The position numbers and the translations under genes are program-made. From positions 1 through 64,000 of the forward strand of contig CAJUII010000006.1 in the NCBI GenBank assembly GCA_910586405.1: DNA of 64,000 bases. Direction: 5' to 3'. A model generated the notes under the pieces. That model was not told the DNA's origin and made no database searches. It saw only the letters and a program-made list of their open reading frames with translations. Below, piece by piece: positions 1 to 7,832 of this stretch. The first letter of the stretch is position 1. Each line of letters opens with the position of its first letter. The stretch is from an uncultured Lachnospiraceae bacterium. GTDB lineage: Bacteria; Bacillota; Clostridia; Lachnospirales; Lachnospiraceae.

Positions 1-98
1 AATATATATATAATATCACTTATCTGACAATTTTACTACCTTTTTATCTGGAATTTTTTCACAAATTTTCCAAAATTCTTCAAACACCAGGCTATGTA

Positions 99-2765
99 CT
101 ATATTTTCCTGAGTTTTGCAAAGGCAGCATACATAATTTTATTGCCATATGCATCAAAATCCACCGTAACTTTATAGTCTCTAATATCCTGAACGATATT
201 CAGAACAGTACCGTCTCCGTATTTAATATGACGCACACGGTCTCCCGTCCCATATCCCAGACCATCCGCGGCGATCGATGGTGCACCCTTGGTGAGTCCA
301 TCCAGCGATTTTGCAATGTACGGCTTGTTTGCCGCGGGCGTCTCTTTCTTCTTTTTAACCGCTTTTGGCCGCGAGGACAATATCTGCGACAAATCCTTTT
401 GAACACCCGATTGAGACGGCATTCTTCCTACAGTGGCCTGTCCTCCTGTCGCTCCTCCCAAAGATGCCGCCTGCGATATCCCTCTCGCTGTGTTTGCCTG
501 TCCTCCTGTCGATCTTCCAAATGGTGCCGCCTGCGATGACTGCCCCGCTGTTTTCCCTGATGACACTGTCTGCGATGTTGATCTCGCCGCAGATGACTGT
601 CCTGTTGATCTCCCCAGTGCCGACCGCGCGGGTGCCAACACCTGCTCCGCTGCCTCCCAGTTATTGCGTGGCTTATCAAACACAGTGTCACTCAGCGCTT
701 CCCGTCCGACGTTCTTATTGAAGCCTCCTCCGCCTGTCTGAAAAGGCTTTGCCTTAAATAGATTCCGTTCATAGGAGTCCCTCTCATATGCTACCTCATC
801 CCAACGGCTCACGCCGGGGAGCTTGCTGTCGAGCAGCTTGTCCGGTATTTCTCTCACAAAGCGGCTGACTGCATTGTATTGCGTCTCCCCCCGGATCATG
901 CGCGCTTTTGCATAAGTGATGGTCAAATCCTCCTTCGCACGCGTGATGCCCACATAGGCAAGCCGCCGCTCCTCCTCGATCTCCTCTGGGTTCTCGGAAC
1001 TGATCGTCATATAGCTTGGAAAAATGCCATCCTCAAGCCCCGACAGATATACATTGGCAAACTCAAGCCCCTTTGCACTGTGCAGCGTCATCAATAACAC
1101 GCGATTGTCATCCTTATTTACTGTATCGATATCAGCCACCAGCGCCACCTCTTCGAGAAAAGCAGAAAGCGTAGCCTCCTCGCCTAACTCCTCCCGTTCC
1201 ATCTCAAAGCTCACCAGTTTGGTAATCAGCTCATCGATATTTTCAATCCTGTCCTGGGCATCCTCATCATCAGATTCCTCAAGCTCCTTTACATATCTTG
1301 TCGTTTCTATCACATCCGTTATCAAATCTTCAAGAGAACTGGTCTGCATCTTCGTCCGAAACATGCGAATCATCGTCGCAAAATCGCGCAGCTTATCTGT
1401 GGACTTACTTTTTCCCAGCGCGGAGATCTCGTCCACCTGTTGCAACGCTTCATAGAAACTCAGTCCCATATGGTCCGCATAATCCTGAACCTTCGTGATG
1501 CTCGCCGCACCGATGCCGCGCTTTGGCACATTGATAATGCGTTTCACCGCCAAATCATCCTTGCCGTTGTCGATCGTCTTTAAATATGCCAGAATATCCT
1601 TGATTTCCTTGCGCGCATAGAAGTTTACTCCCCCCACCACATTATAGGGTATATTCAATGCAATAAAGCTCTCCTCAAGCAGACGCGACTGCGCATTTGT
1701 CCGATAAAGCACCGCACACTCCCTGTAGTCACTCACAAGCTCCCGCTTCTTACGTTTGATATCACCTGCTATGTATTCTGCTTCCTCGTAGGCGTTGTCA
1801 AATGCCCTGAAATGAACGCGGTTCCCCGCTCCCTTGTTCGTCCAGAGCGCTTTCGATTTTCTTTGGGTATTATTGCCAATCACTGCGTTCGCAGAATCCA
1901 GAATTGTCTGTGTTGAACGATAATTCTGTTCCAGCTTAATCACAGTTGCATCTGGATAAACCTCCTCAAAATCAAGAATATTTCTGATATTTGCTCCTCG
2001 GAACTTATAGATTGACTGGTCATCATCTCCCACGACACAGAGATTTCTGTCGCGCTTGGCCAAAAGCCTTATCAACTCAAACTGCGCTGTATTTGTATCC
2101 TGGTATTCATCCACCATGATATACTGAAAACGATTTTGATAGTTCTCAAGCACTTCCGGGCAGTTCTTAAAAAGTTCCACCGTCTGTACGATCAAATCAT
2201 CAAAATCAAGGGCGTTATTTTTTTTCAATGTGAGTTGATACTCTGCATAGGCTGCCGATATCTTCTTTTTCAGATAATCGCCTGTGGCGGACATCTCATA
2301 TGCTGTCGGCGTGATCAGATTGTCCTTTGCCGAGGAGATTGCGCTCAGTATTGTCTTTTCCTTGAGCATTTTTGTGTCAATCTCAAGTTTTTTGCACACA
2401 TCCTTCATGACACTCTTGGCATCGTCTGTGTCATAGATCGTAAAACTGTTGTCATATCCCAGTCTGTCAATGTGACGCCGAAGTATCCGCACACAGGTTG
2501 AGTGAAAAGTGGACACCCAGATACTCTCCGCGCCATAGCCCACGATATTATTTACCCTGTCACGCATCTCACCTGCTGCTTTATTTGTAAATGTGATCGC
2601 CAGTATGTTCCACGGGTTCACCCCCACACTTTCGATCAGATACGCGATGCGCTTCGTAAGGACGCTTGTCTTACCGCTTCCTGCTCCCGCAAGAATCAGC
2701 ACAGGTCCCTCTGTCGTAAATACGCCTTCTCTCTGCTGTTCGTTCAATGTATCATAAAGTCCCAT
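99..2765 (-). CDS. pcrA: ATP-dependent DNA helicase PcrA/UvrD
   Basis: Superfamily 1A 3'-5' DNA helicase for repair and replication-fork maintenance in the cytoplasm. The 888-aa protein has a Walker A GAGSGKT at residues 27-33, then the DEYQD Walker B box, GDDDQSIYKFRGA, the NYRST motif, TLHSAKGLEF and a YVGITRAKE motif VI, so the full helicase motif set is intact. The last ~55 residues (GDRVRHIKYGDGTV onward) match the Tudor-like C-terminal domain that contacts RNA polymerase in Firmicutes PcrA. Between motor and tail lies an unusually long Ser/Gly/Ala/Gln-rich linker (about residues 700-830) with internal repeats. It is transcribed alone from a good sigma-A promoter at 2809-2837, divergent from the next gene. 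Family identity is secure; the linker is lineage-specific. Confidence 0.97.
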   Translation of the reverse strand: MGLYDTLNEQQREGVFTTEGPVLILAGAGSGKTSVLTKRIAYLIESVGVNPWNILAITFTNKAAGEMRDRVNNIVGYGAESIWVSTFHSTCVRILRRHIDRLGYDNSFTIYDTDDAKSVMKDVCKKLEIDTKMLKEKTILSAISSAKDNLITPTAYEMSATGDYLKKKISAAYAEYQLTLKKNNALDFDDLIVQTVELFKNCPEVLENYQNRFQYIMVDEYQDTNTAQFELIRLLAKRDRNLCVVGDDDQSIYKFRGANIRNILDFEEVYPDATVIKLEQNYRSTQTILDSANAVIGNNTQRKSKALWTNKGAGNRVHFRAFDNAYEEAEYIAGDIKRKKRELVSDYRECAVLYRTNAQSRLLEESFIALNIPYNVVGGVNFYARKEIKDILAYLKTIDNGKDDLAVKRIINVPKRGIGAASITKVQDYADHMGLSFYEALQQVDEISALGKSKSTDKLRDFATMIRMFRTKMQTSSLEDLITDVIETTRYVKELEESDDEDAQDRIENIDELITKLVSFEMEREELGEEATLSAFLEEVALVADIDTVNKDDNRVLLMTLHSAKGLEFANVYLSGLEDGIFPSYMTISSENPEEIEEERRLAYVGITRAKEDLTITYAKARMIRGETQYNAVSRFVREIPDKLLDSKLPGVSRWDEVAYERDSYERNLFKAKPFQTGGGGFNKNVGREALSDTVFDKPRNNWEAAEQVLAPARSALGRSTGQSSAARSTSQTVSSGKTAGQSSQAAPFGRSTGGQANTARGISQAASLGGATGGQATVGRMPSQSGVQKDLSQILSSRPKAVKKKKETPAANKPYIAKSLDGLTKGAPSIAADGLGYGTGDRVRHIKYGDGTVLNIVQDIRDYKVTVDFDAYGNKIMYAAFAKLRKI
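437..556 (-). repeat. 60-bp tandem repeat inside the pcrA linker
   Basis: The string cctgtcctcctgtcg occurs at 437-451 and again at 497-511, exactly 60 bp apart, with most of the unit conserved. A more decayed copy follows. In PcrA this encodes a 20-residue Ser/Gly/Thr/Gln-rich unit (GRSTGGQA-like). The period is a multiple of three, so copy-number change would keep the frame. Confidence 0.75.
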
Positions 2766-2808
2766 CTTCGAAATCCTTTCCCGCTAAACCAATATAAATA
2801 ACACAGAA

Positions 2809-2837
2809 ATTATACCATTGAAACCCTGTCGTTGCAA
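2809..2837 (-). promoter_or_regulatory. sigma-A promoter of pcrA
   Basis: On the minus strand, TTGCAA (2837-2832) is followed by a 17-bp spacer and TATAAT (2814-2809). The spacer ends in TGG, giving an extended -10. It lies about 45 bp upstream of the pcrA ATG. Confidence 0.75.
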
Positions 2838-2906
2838 TTCTTTTCTTGAATCACCCCGATCTGCTTTCACGCATATGATAATCAAAACACCCTATAGAGG
2901 ATTCGT

Positions 2907-3932
2907 ATGAAAAAGTTGAAACCACTCTCTATACTTTTGACGTTCGTCCTGCTTAGTTCCATCCTCGTCAGTGGATGCGGAGCGAAGTCCGAGTCCGGCG
3001 GACAGACAAAAAAGGTAATACTCAATGAAGTTGCACACTCTATTTTTTATGCGCCTATGTATGTTGCGATTGAGGAAGGCTATTTTGCAGCGGAGGGCAT
3101 TGATCTTGAGCTTGTCACCGGATATGGCGCAGACAAGACTATGACAGCACTGCTCACCGGCGAGGCGGATATTGGCTTTATGGGCAGCGAGGCATCGATA
3201 TACACGTACTTGCAGGGCGCACAGGATTACGCCGTGAACTTTGCCCAGTTGACACAGCGCGCAGGCAATTTTCTTGTGAGCCGCACCCCGATCGATGATT
3301 TTAGCTGGGAGAATCTAAAAGGTACCTATGTTCTAGGGGGGCGCAAGGGTGGTATGCCACAGATGGTCTTTGAGTATATTCTCAAAATGAACCAGATCAA
3401 TCCCGACACAGACCTGACCATCGATACCAGCATCGATTTTGGCTCCACCGCAGCAGCTTTCGCAGGCGCCAAAGAAGGCGACGCTGGTTACGCAGATTTC
3501 ACCGTTGAGTTTGAGCCGCATGCAACCTCTCTTGAAACCCAACAGAAGGGCTACATAGTTGCCTCTCTCGGCGTTGATTCAGGCTATGTGCCCTACACCG
3601 CCTTCAGCGCAAGAAAGAGTTTTATTGACGAAAATCCCGATGTCCTGCTCTCGTTCACCAAGGCGCTTCAAAAAGGCATGGACTATGTGGCAAACCATTC
3701 AGCAGATGAAATAGCAAACGTTATCAAGCCTCAGTTCCCTGAGACAGAGCTCGATACAATCACCACCATCGTGACCCGCTACCAGACACAGGACACCTGG
3801 AAAGAGGATTTGATCTTCACAGAAGAAAGCTTCACACTTTTGCAGAATATTCTGATGGAAGCCGGAGAACTCGAAAATTATGTATCCTACAGTGATCTCG
3901 TAACCTGCACCTTTGCAGAGAAGGCAAAATAA
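2907..3932 (+). CDS. ABC transporter substrate-binding lipoprotein (SsuA/ThiY/NMT1-like)
   Basis: Extracytoplasmic solute-binding protein of the family that captures thiamine precursors, nitrate, taurine or alkyl sulfonates for an ABC importer. The 341-aa product starts with a lipoprotein signal peptide; its lipobox VSGC places the lipid-modified Cys at residue 24. The next stretch (HSIFYAPMYVAIEEGYF) and the following GADKTMTALLTGEADIGFMG are typical of this family. An SD-like AGAGGA precedes the ATG. No permease or ATPase gene is adjacent: the neighbours on both sides lie on the minus strand, and a strong terminator follows. The partner transporter must be encoded elsewhere, and the substrate cannot be told from sequence alone. 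Confidence 0.88.
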   Translation: MKKLKPLSILLTFVLLSSILVSGCGAKSESGGQTKKVILNEVAHSIFYAPMYVAIEEGYFAAEGIDLELVTGYGADKTMTALLTGEADIGFMGSEASIYTYLQGAQDYAVNFAQLTQRAGNFLVSRTPIDDFSWENLKGTYVLGGRKGGMPQMVFEYILKMNQINPDTDLTIDTSIDFGSTAAAFAGAKEGDAGYADFTVEFEPHATSLETQQKGYIVASLGVDSGYVPYTAFSARKSFIDENPDVLLSFTKALQKGMDYVANHSADEIANVIKPQFPETELDTITTIVTRYQTQDTWKEDLIFTEESFTLLQNILMEAGELENYVSYSDLVTCTFAEKAK

Positions 3933-3940
3933 CGCTATAC

Positions 3941-3990
3941 AGTAATCAAAAAGACTGTCGGAAAAATTTCTGACAGTCTCTTTGATTACT
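3941..3990. terminator. bidirectional terminator between the binding protein and the L,D-transpeptidase
   Basis: AGTAATCAAA at 3941 pairs with TTTGATTACT ending at 3990, and GACTGTC pairs with GACAGTC inside. A and T tracts flank the stem. It sits between two convergent genes and can serve both. Confidence 0.85.
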
Positions 3991-4015
3991 ACAATATGAT
4001 TTCAAATGTTATTTA

Positions 4016-4903
4016 TTATCCCACGCACAGCATCATATTTTTCTCTGTTCTAACGCCAAACAAGCTCACACCGCGCACCGATACATTGTAGACCCCCTGC
4101 TGGTTTAGGTCATACCTGCCGGAAATATCAAGCGTGTACTCCCCAAACTTACAGACATCTCCCGTGGCATTCATCAGTCCAATCGCCTTATAAATATCAT
4201 ATTGAGATGCACCCACTGGCAAACGCAGCACCTCGTCCACGATGCCGCCAGTCAAATACAATGTCGGACGAATCTGATTCCACGGATTCTTAGGATCGGT
4301 ATCCGTTGGGTCCCACTTCCTCATAGGATTCTCCGCTGTGAGTTTCATCTCTGTAGGCTTTCCAAGCGGTCCTGGATTCTCGATATCATCGTACACGACC
4401 ACCTCTGTCCCCTTCTTGCAATTGTCATAGATCCACTTGGCATCCGCACAGGTCAGACGCACACAGCCAAGAGATGCATCTTCCCCGAGCAGGTTAAACT
4501 GTTCCCACTCCATATTCCCAGCATTTCTGGTGTAATACGGAATCGAGTGAAACATAATTCCTTTATTAAAACGTACCGCATAATGCCCATACGATCCGTC
4601 AACCATCAACCGCCATTGATAGTAGTCACTGGTCTTAAACGTCCCAAGCGGCGTCTCATGACCTTCCCTGCCGCATGAGCTCACAAACGCCTTGACAGGA
4701 ATGCTAAATTCCCCATTCGCATCCTTCTCGTATACAGTCACGCAGTTTGCCGCACGATTGACCATAATCTTATACTCTGGTTTGGTTTCCTTTGCACAGG
4801 CTGTCAGTATGCTGCCCTCCATCATCAGACCAAGACACATACAGAAAGACAGACAAAAAGCTGCAAATCTCCCCACACAAAAAGCCTTCAAATTCCTTCT
4901 CAA
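4016..4903 (-). CDS. L,D-transpeptidase (YkuD domain)
   Basis: Exported cell-wall enzyme that makes 3-3 peptidoglycan cross-links or attaches groups to the peptide stem. The YkuD signature is complete: HSIPYY (catalytic-region His) followed by SLGCVRL with the nucleophilic Cys at about residue 147. I place the start at the TTG at 4903 (295 aa) because AGGAGGG lies 8 nt upstream, the sequence from there reads as a signal peptide, and the promoter (4960-4988) overlaps the longer reading frame, which would start at 4981. The signal region ends in LTAC, a possible lipobox, so this may be a lipoprotein. The C-terminal third (about 85 residues) is a small separate domain I do not recognise. Confidence 0.9.
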   Translation of the reverse strand: MRRNLKAFCVGRFAAFCLSFCMCLGLMMEGSILTACAKETKPEYKIMVNRAANCVTVYEKDANGEFSIPVKAFVSSCGREGHETPLGTFKTSDYYQWRLMVDGSYGHYAVRFNKGIMFHSIPYYTRNAGNMEWEQFNLLGEDASLGCVRLTCADAKWIYDNCKKGTEVVVYDDIENPGPLGKPTEMKLTAENPMRKWDPTDTDPKNPWNQIRPTLYLTGGIVDEVLRLPVGASQYDIYKAIGLMNATGDVCKFGEYTLDISGRYDLNQQGVYNVSVRGVSLFGVRTEKNMMLCVG

Positions 4904-4959
4904 CTTTGATTCCCTCCTCTGACCAACAGTTACACAGATTTTTCCAGATAACGAAGTCC

Positions 4960-4988
4960 ATATTACACTATTTTCCGACAAATTTCAA
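4960..4988 (-). promoter_or_regulatory. sigma-A promoter of the L,D-transpeptidase gene
   Basis: Minus strand TTGAAA (4988-4983), 17-bp spacer, TAATAT (4965-4960). The predicted start of transcription is near 4953, downstream of the upstream ATG at 4981, so translation must begin at the internal TTG at 4903. Confidence 0.7.
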
Positions 4989-4990
4989 TA

Positions 4991-5016
4991 AAAAAACACC
5001 CTAACGAGTGTTTTTT
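4991..5016 (-). terminator. terminator of the small gene at 5026-5406
   Basis: AAAAAACAC at 4991-4999 pairs with GTGTTTTTT at 5008-5016 around an 8-nt loop. On the minus strand it follows the stop codon by about 10 nt and ends in a T run. It overlaps the region just upstream of the L,D-transpeptidase -35 box. Confidence 0.75.
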
Positions 5017-5025
5017 AAGAAATTC

Positions 5026-5406
5026 TTATGAAAATGGTACGAATCCCGCTCCATTGAGCTGATCTCTTAAGCGGTTCTGCATTCCCATCATGCCGATGGT
5101 ATCATTCACATAGGACGCATAATTCAATTCACTGCCCTCGTCCTCTTGTGAAAACATACTTTCCTGCATCTCAAGCATCTCGGCAAAATCATTGCTCACT
5201 GCCCCCTTAGGTGCATCAAGCTCCCCGTAATCCTTTACATATAGATCTTCTTTCTTCTCCTCAGAAGCAAGGACGAGCGGTCTGCCTGATCTGCCACTGT
5301 TCTGCCCAATTCTCTGTACTGCACTCATGCTGTAGGGATTGCCATGAATCGAAGAAATCCTGTATCCGTCGAGCCCCGAAAATCCTGCAATTGCTGATAT
5401 ACCCAT
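5026..5406 (-). CDS. hypothetical protein, 126 aa
   Basis: I do not recognise this protein. It begins MGISAIAGFSGLDGYRI, has a basic, Arg/Ser-rich stretch near residue 40, then an acidic, Met/Glu-rich middle (DFAEMLEMQESMF) and a C-terminus rich in Met, Asn and Gly. There is no signal peptide, membrane segment or cysteine motif. The start at 5406 is favoured over the ATG at 5430 because AAGGGGGTGA lies 7 nt upstream. It is a single-gene transcript with its own near-consensus promoter and terminator, which argues that it is a real, expressed gene. Confidence 0.72.
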   Translation of the reverse strand: MGISAIAGFSGLDGYRISSIHGNPYSMSAVQRIGQNSGRSGRPLVLASEEKKEDLYVKDYGELDAPKGAVSNDFAEMLEMQESMFSQEDEGSELNYASYVNDTIGMMGMQNRLRDQLNGAGFVPFS

Positions 5407-5439
5407 AGATAAATCACCCCCTTCTTTCATTACAATCCT

Positions 5440-5468
5440 ATTATAAAACTATTGTCAGACAATTTCAA
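5440..5468 (-). promoter_or_regulatory. sigma-A promoter with palindromic spacer
   Basis: Minus strand TTGAAA (5468-5463), 17-bp spacer, TATAAT (5445-5440), driving the 126-aa gene. The spacer contains the palindrome ATTGTC-A-GACAAT (5451-5463), a plausible repressor site placed between the -35 and -10 boxes. Confidence 0.72.
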
Positions 5469-5488
5469 CAAATTATGTGTATTTTCAT

Positions 5489-6139
5489 TTACTTTTTCGT
5501 CTCATCCTTCTGGCCTGTCCTGAACCCATCCACCTTGATCTCGTCAATCAGCTTCTCGATCAGCTGCTTTTTCATATATACATCAAAGCTTAGAAAGCAG
5601 ATGAATGAGAACAGCTTCAAAAATTCCCTGTTCTCCTCCGGCGCGTCCTCAAAGGTTCCCATCGCACGGTCATATTCTGCCATAACCTGCTGCTTGAGTG
5701 CTTCAATCTGACCGTATCCAATCTGAAAGACCTCCTCATAGACAGACTGTATGTCAAATTCCTCACCCTTGTGAAAAAACTTGTCCGTAATGGGTCCAAG
5801 CAATGTCTGGATATCACTGATCGATAAAAACCCTTTATAATAGTAGATAAAAATTAAGATCAGGATATGTTCTCTTGAATATTTCTTTCTGACCGGCGGC
5901 GGCAAAAGATCATTCTTCGCATAATTGTTGATCATTGTCTTGGTCATCACCTTGTCATCGCCGGGATATCTTGTTGTCTTGCGAAAATTTTTGTCCATAA
6001 ACGTCGTTACCTGGTCCATATAAAGGTCTATGTTTGGAATATCAGAAGCCTTCACGTAGCTGATTCTGTCAAAACTTTCCATAATACTATTTAACAAATT
6101 TTTTGTATCTATATGCATATGCACTACCATACCTTTCAT
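5489..6139 (-). CDS. DUF1836 domain-containing protein, probable regulator
   Basis: The N-terminal half (YVKASDIPNIDLYMDQVTTF, then RYPGDDKVMTKTMINNYAKN and PPPVRKKYSREHILILI) is the DUF1836 signature, a Firmicutes family that resembles MerR-type helix-turn-helix proteins and is presumed to bind DNA. The C-terminal half is helical with no membrane segment. The start is uncertain: ATG at 6139 lies close to the predicted transcription start, and GTG (Val6) or Met8 downstream are also possible. The gene is divergent from yerC and the two share a 160-bp control region. Its target is unknown. Confidence 0.82.
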   Translation of the reverse strand: MKGMVVHMHIDTKNLLNSIMESFDRISYVKASDIPNIDLYMDQVTTFMDKNFRKTTRYPGDDKVMTKTMINNYAKNDLLPPPVRKKYSREHILILIFIYYYKGFLSISDIQTLLGPITDKFFHKGEEFDIQSVYEEVFQIGYGQIEALKQQVMAEYDRAMGTFEDAPEENREFLKLFSFICFLSFDVYMKKQLIEKLIDEIKVDGFRTGQKDETKK

Positions 6140-6163
6140 TCTATAAGTTGTACATTTTTTCTT

Positions 6164-6192
6164 ATTATATAGTATCCAATACTACTTATCAA
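6164..6192 (-). promoter_or_regulatory. sigma-A promoter of the DUF1836 gene
   Basis: Minus strand TTGATA (6192-6187), 17-bp spacer, TATAAT (6169-6164). The 5' leader would be only about 20 nt. Confidence 0.7.
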
Positions 6193-6210
6193 GACTATTG
6201 ACTATTTTTC

Positions 6211-6239
6211 TTTACAGTCCTCTATAAATATGTTAAAAT
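6211..6239 (+). promoter_or_regulatory. promoter of yerC
   Basis: TTTACA (6211-6216), 17-bp spacer ending in TGT, TAAAAT (6234-6239): a -35 box plus extended -10. The -35 box is part of a TTTACAGT half-site that recurs in the downstream palindrome. Confidence 0.65.
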
Positions 6240-6246
6240 ATTTAAA

Positions 6247-6264
6247 ACTGTAAAACTTTACAGT
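6247..6264. promoter_or_regulatory. palindromic operator candidate upstream of yerC
   Basis: ACTGTAAA-AC-TTTACAGT is a perfect 8-bp inverted repeat with a 2-bp centre. It covers the predicted transcription start of yerC. A third copy of the half-site TTTACAGT lies at 6211-6218 over the -35 box. The layout suits a repressor; autoregulation by YerC is my inference. Confidence 0.6.
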
Positions 6265-6301
6265 AATGAAGTTCTTAAGTTTTAATTTGGGAGGAAGGAC
6301 C

Positions 6302-6607
6302 ATGAACAAAAAGATTAAAACTGATTCTGTAGACCATCTGATTGACGCACTGCTGTGTCTCAAAACAAAAGAAGAGAGCTATAACTTTCTGGAAGATTTG
6401 TGCACCATCAATGAACTGCTCTCCCTCTCTCAGCGTTTTGAAGTAGCCACCATGCTTCGTGATCATAAAACATATCTGGAAATCGCAGAAAAGACAGGTG
6501 CCTCAACTGCAACAATCAGCCGTGTCAACCGCTCCCTAAATTATGGAAGCGATGGCTATGAACTGATCTTTGAACGGCTTGCCGCCAAACAAAACGACAT
6601 CAAGTAG
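6302..6607 (+). CDS. YerC/YecD family TrpR-related regulator
   Basis: Small (101 aa) DNA-binding protein of the TrpR superfamily, as found in many Firmicutes under the names YerC or YecD. The diagnostic stretch is DLCTINELLSLSQRFEVATML followed by the helix-turn-helix YLEIAEKTGASTATISRVNR. The ATG at 6302 is chosen over the one at 6266 because GGGAGGA lies just upstream and because the earlier codons overlap the operator and leader. The ligand is unknown; the family is not established as tryptophan-responsive. A bidirectional terminator follows the stop. Confidence 0.9.
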   Translation: MNKKIKTDSVDHLIDALLCLKTKEESYNFLEDLCTINELLSLSQRFEVATMLRDHKTYLEIAEKTGASTATISRVNRSLNYGSDGYELIFERLAAKQNDIK

Positions 6608-6616
6608 AAAAAAGTA

Positions 6617-6650
6617 CCCGGACTGCACTTCTGTGTCCGGGCGTTCTTTT
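6617..6650. terminator. bidirectional terminator between yerC and the M23-like gene
   Basis: CCCGGAC (6617-6623) pairs with GTCCGGG (6635-6641) and is followed by CGTTCTTTT on the plus strand; the minus strand reads TACTTTTTTC after the stem. It serves two convergent genes and touches the minus-strand stop codon. Confidence 0.85.
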
Positions 6651-7357
6651 CAGCCATATGTCTCCATCAAGCTCAGTGGGTCAATAAACTGATCATTCTC
6701 TATAATCTGATATCCCAGCGTCTCATGCCCCGCCTCCATCTCATAGATCACTGTCATATTTGTGACAGCGTCGCCTTCCTTCACCTTCGGTTTCGTGTCA
6801 TTTCGATACACTGAGTAGTATCCATTGCCATGATCGACCATCACAATATATCCTGCCACATCATCCCCAGCAATCGATGCCACCGCGCCATTTGCCGTTG
6901 CAATCGCGCTTGTTCCCTGTGAGGCGTGGAATACCGCGATCGGATTGCCGTCGAACTCCGTCTCGCTCTCACTGTAGGACGCAGTGCCCTTCATCGGAAA
7001 ACCAGTAGGAACATATGATTTTGCAATCTCTGCCTCCCTCTCCTGCTCCTTCTGCACTTTACCGTTGACCGTATCACTCAGGATCTCAACCTTTTCCTGC
7101 AACTCCTCATTTTCTACCAGCATTGCCGCATTCTGCTCAGCGAGCTCGTCCACCTGTGCCATTAAGTGCAGCGCTGCTGCATTGGATTGATCAAGCTCCC
7201 CTGTCAGAATAAAACAGTACGCCAGCGCCGCGATTGTGACAAAGACAACTGCCATGAAAAATGTTACCAGTACCCCCAGACTGACGGAAAATCTGACCGC
7301 CTCTTTATCTTTGTCTGGAACAAACAGTACATGATAGCGAACTTTCTCCTTTTTCAT
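6650..7357 (-). CDS. M23/LytM-like membrane protein, probably non-catalytic
   Basis: A 235-aa envelope protein: one transmembrane helix (about residues 23-50), a coiled coil (55-110, rich in Glu/Leu) and a C-terminal LytM/peptidase M23-like fold (GNPIAVFHASQG, VVASIAGDD, VMVDHGNGYYSVY). Catalytic M23 enzymes need His/Asp/His zinc ligands; here the first ligand position is missing and the usual H-x-H near the end is replaced by YRND, so it is likely a degenerate LytM protein that activates or scaffolds other hydrolases. The ATG at 7357 is chosen because GGGGGAGGT lies 9 nt upstream. It stands alone. Confidence 0.82.
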   Translation of the reverse strand: MKKEKVRYHVLFVPDKDKEAVRFSVSLGVLVTFFMAVVFVTIAALAYCFILTGELDQSNAAALHLMAQVDELAEQNAAMLVENEELQEKVEILSDTVNGKVQKEQEREAEIAKSYVPTGFPMKGTASYSESETEFDGNPIAVFHASQGTSAIATANGAVASIAGDDVAGYIVMVDHGNGYYSVYRNDTKPKVKEGDAVTNMTVIYEMEAGHETLGYQIIENDQFIDPLSLMETYG

Positions 7358-7536
7358 CTTGATATTACCTCCCCCGTGACAATATTTTAACATAAAAAAT
7401 TGCTAAAATAAAGAATAAACAAAAAATAAAAAGACAACATAATGTATTTACTTTTGAAATATGCTATGCTATTCTATTAATGTTGCGGTGTGGAAACATC
7501 ACCCGCCGCACTGAATATTTTTTGGAGGTATCTATA

Positions 7537-7737
7537 ATGAACAAAGGTACAGTAAAATGGTTTAACAATCAAAAAGGTTATGGCTTTATCTCTGACGAGG
7601 CTGGCAATGATGTATTTGTACATTACTCAGGTCTTTTGATGGACGGTTTCAAGTCACTTGATGAGGGTGCCAATGTAGAGTTTGAGGTTGTCAATGGCGA
7701 AAAAGGACCACAGGCAGTGAACGTGACCAGAGTATAA
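7537..7737 (+). CDS. cold-shock domain protein (CspA family)
   Basis: A 66-aa single-domain RNA chaperone. Both RNP motifs are present: KGYGFIS (RNP1) and VFVHYS (RNP2), after the usual start [15 protein letters not shown] lies upstream of the ATG at 7537; the in-frame extension upstream lacks an SD. The leader contains a short GC-rich inverted repeat (around 7485-7510), perhaps temperature-sensitive, and weak -35/-10 candidates (TTTACT 7447, TATTCT 7470). A strong terminator follows. Confidence 0.96.
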   Translation: MNKGTVKWFNNQKGYGFISDEAGNDVFVHYSGLLMDGFKSLDEGANVEFEVVNGEKGPQAVNVTRV

Positions 7738-7788
7738 GATTGCTTATAGATGATATAAAATCAGCGATTGTGTTACGGGATTCAAATG

Positions 7789-7832
7789 TACTAAAAAAGC
7801 TTCGTAAATTATCATACGAAGCTTTTTTAGTA
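7789..7832. terminator. bidirectional terminator between csp and the hisA-like gene
   Basis: An 18-bp perfect stem: TACTAAAAAAGCTTCGTA (7789-7806) pairs with 7815-7832. It lies between convergent genes; the TAA of the hisA-like gene (7827-7829) is inside the right arm. Confidence 0.9.

Noticed and set aside
228..741. Several long plus-strand frames over the pcrA linker
   Set aside because: They arise from the repetitive, stop-poor codon pattern of the Ser/Gly/Ala linker; pcrA has intact motifs on the other strand.
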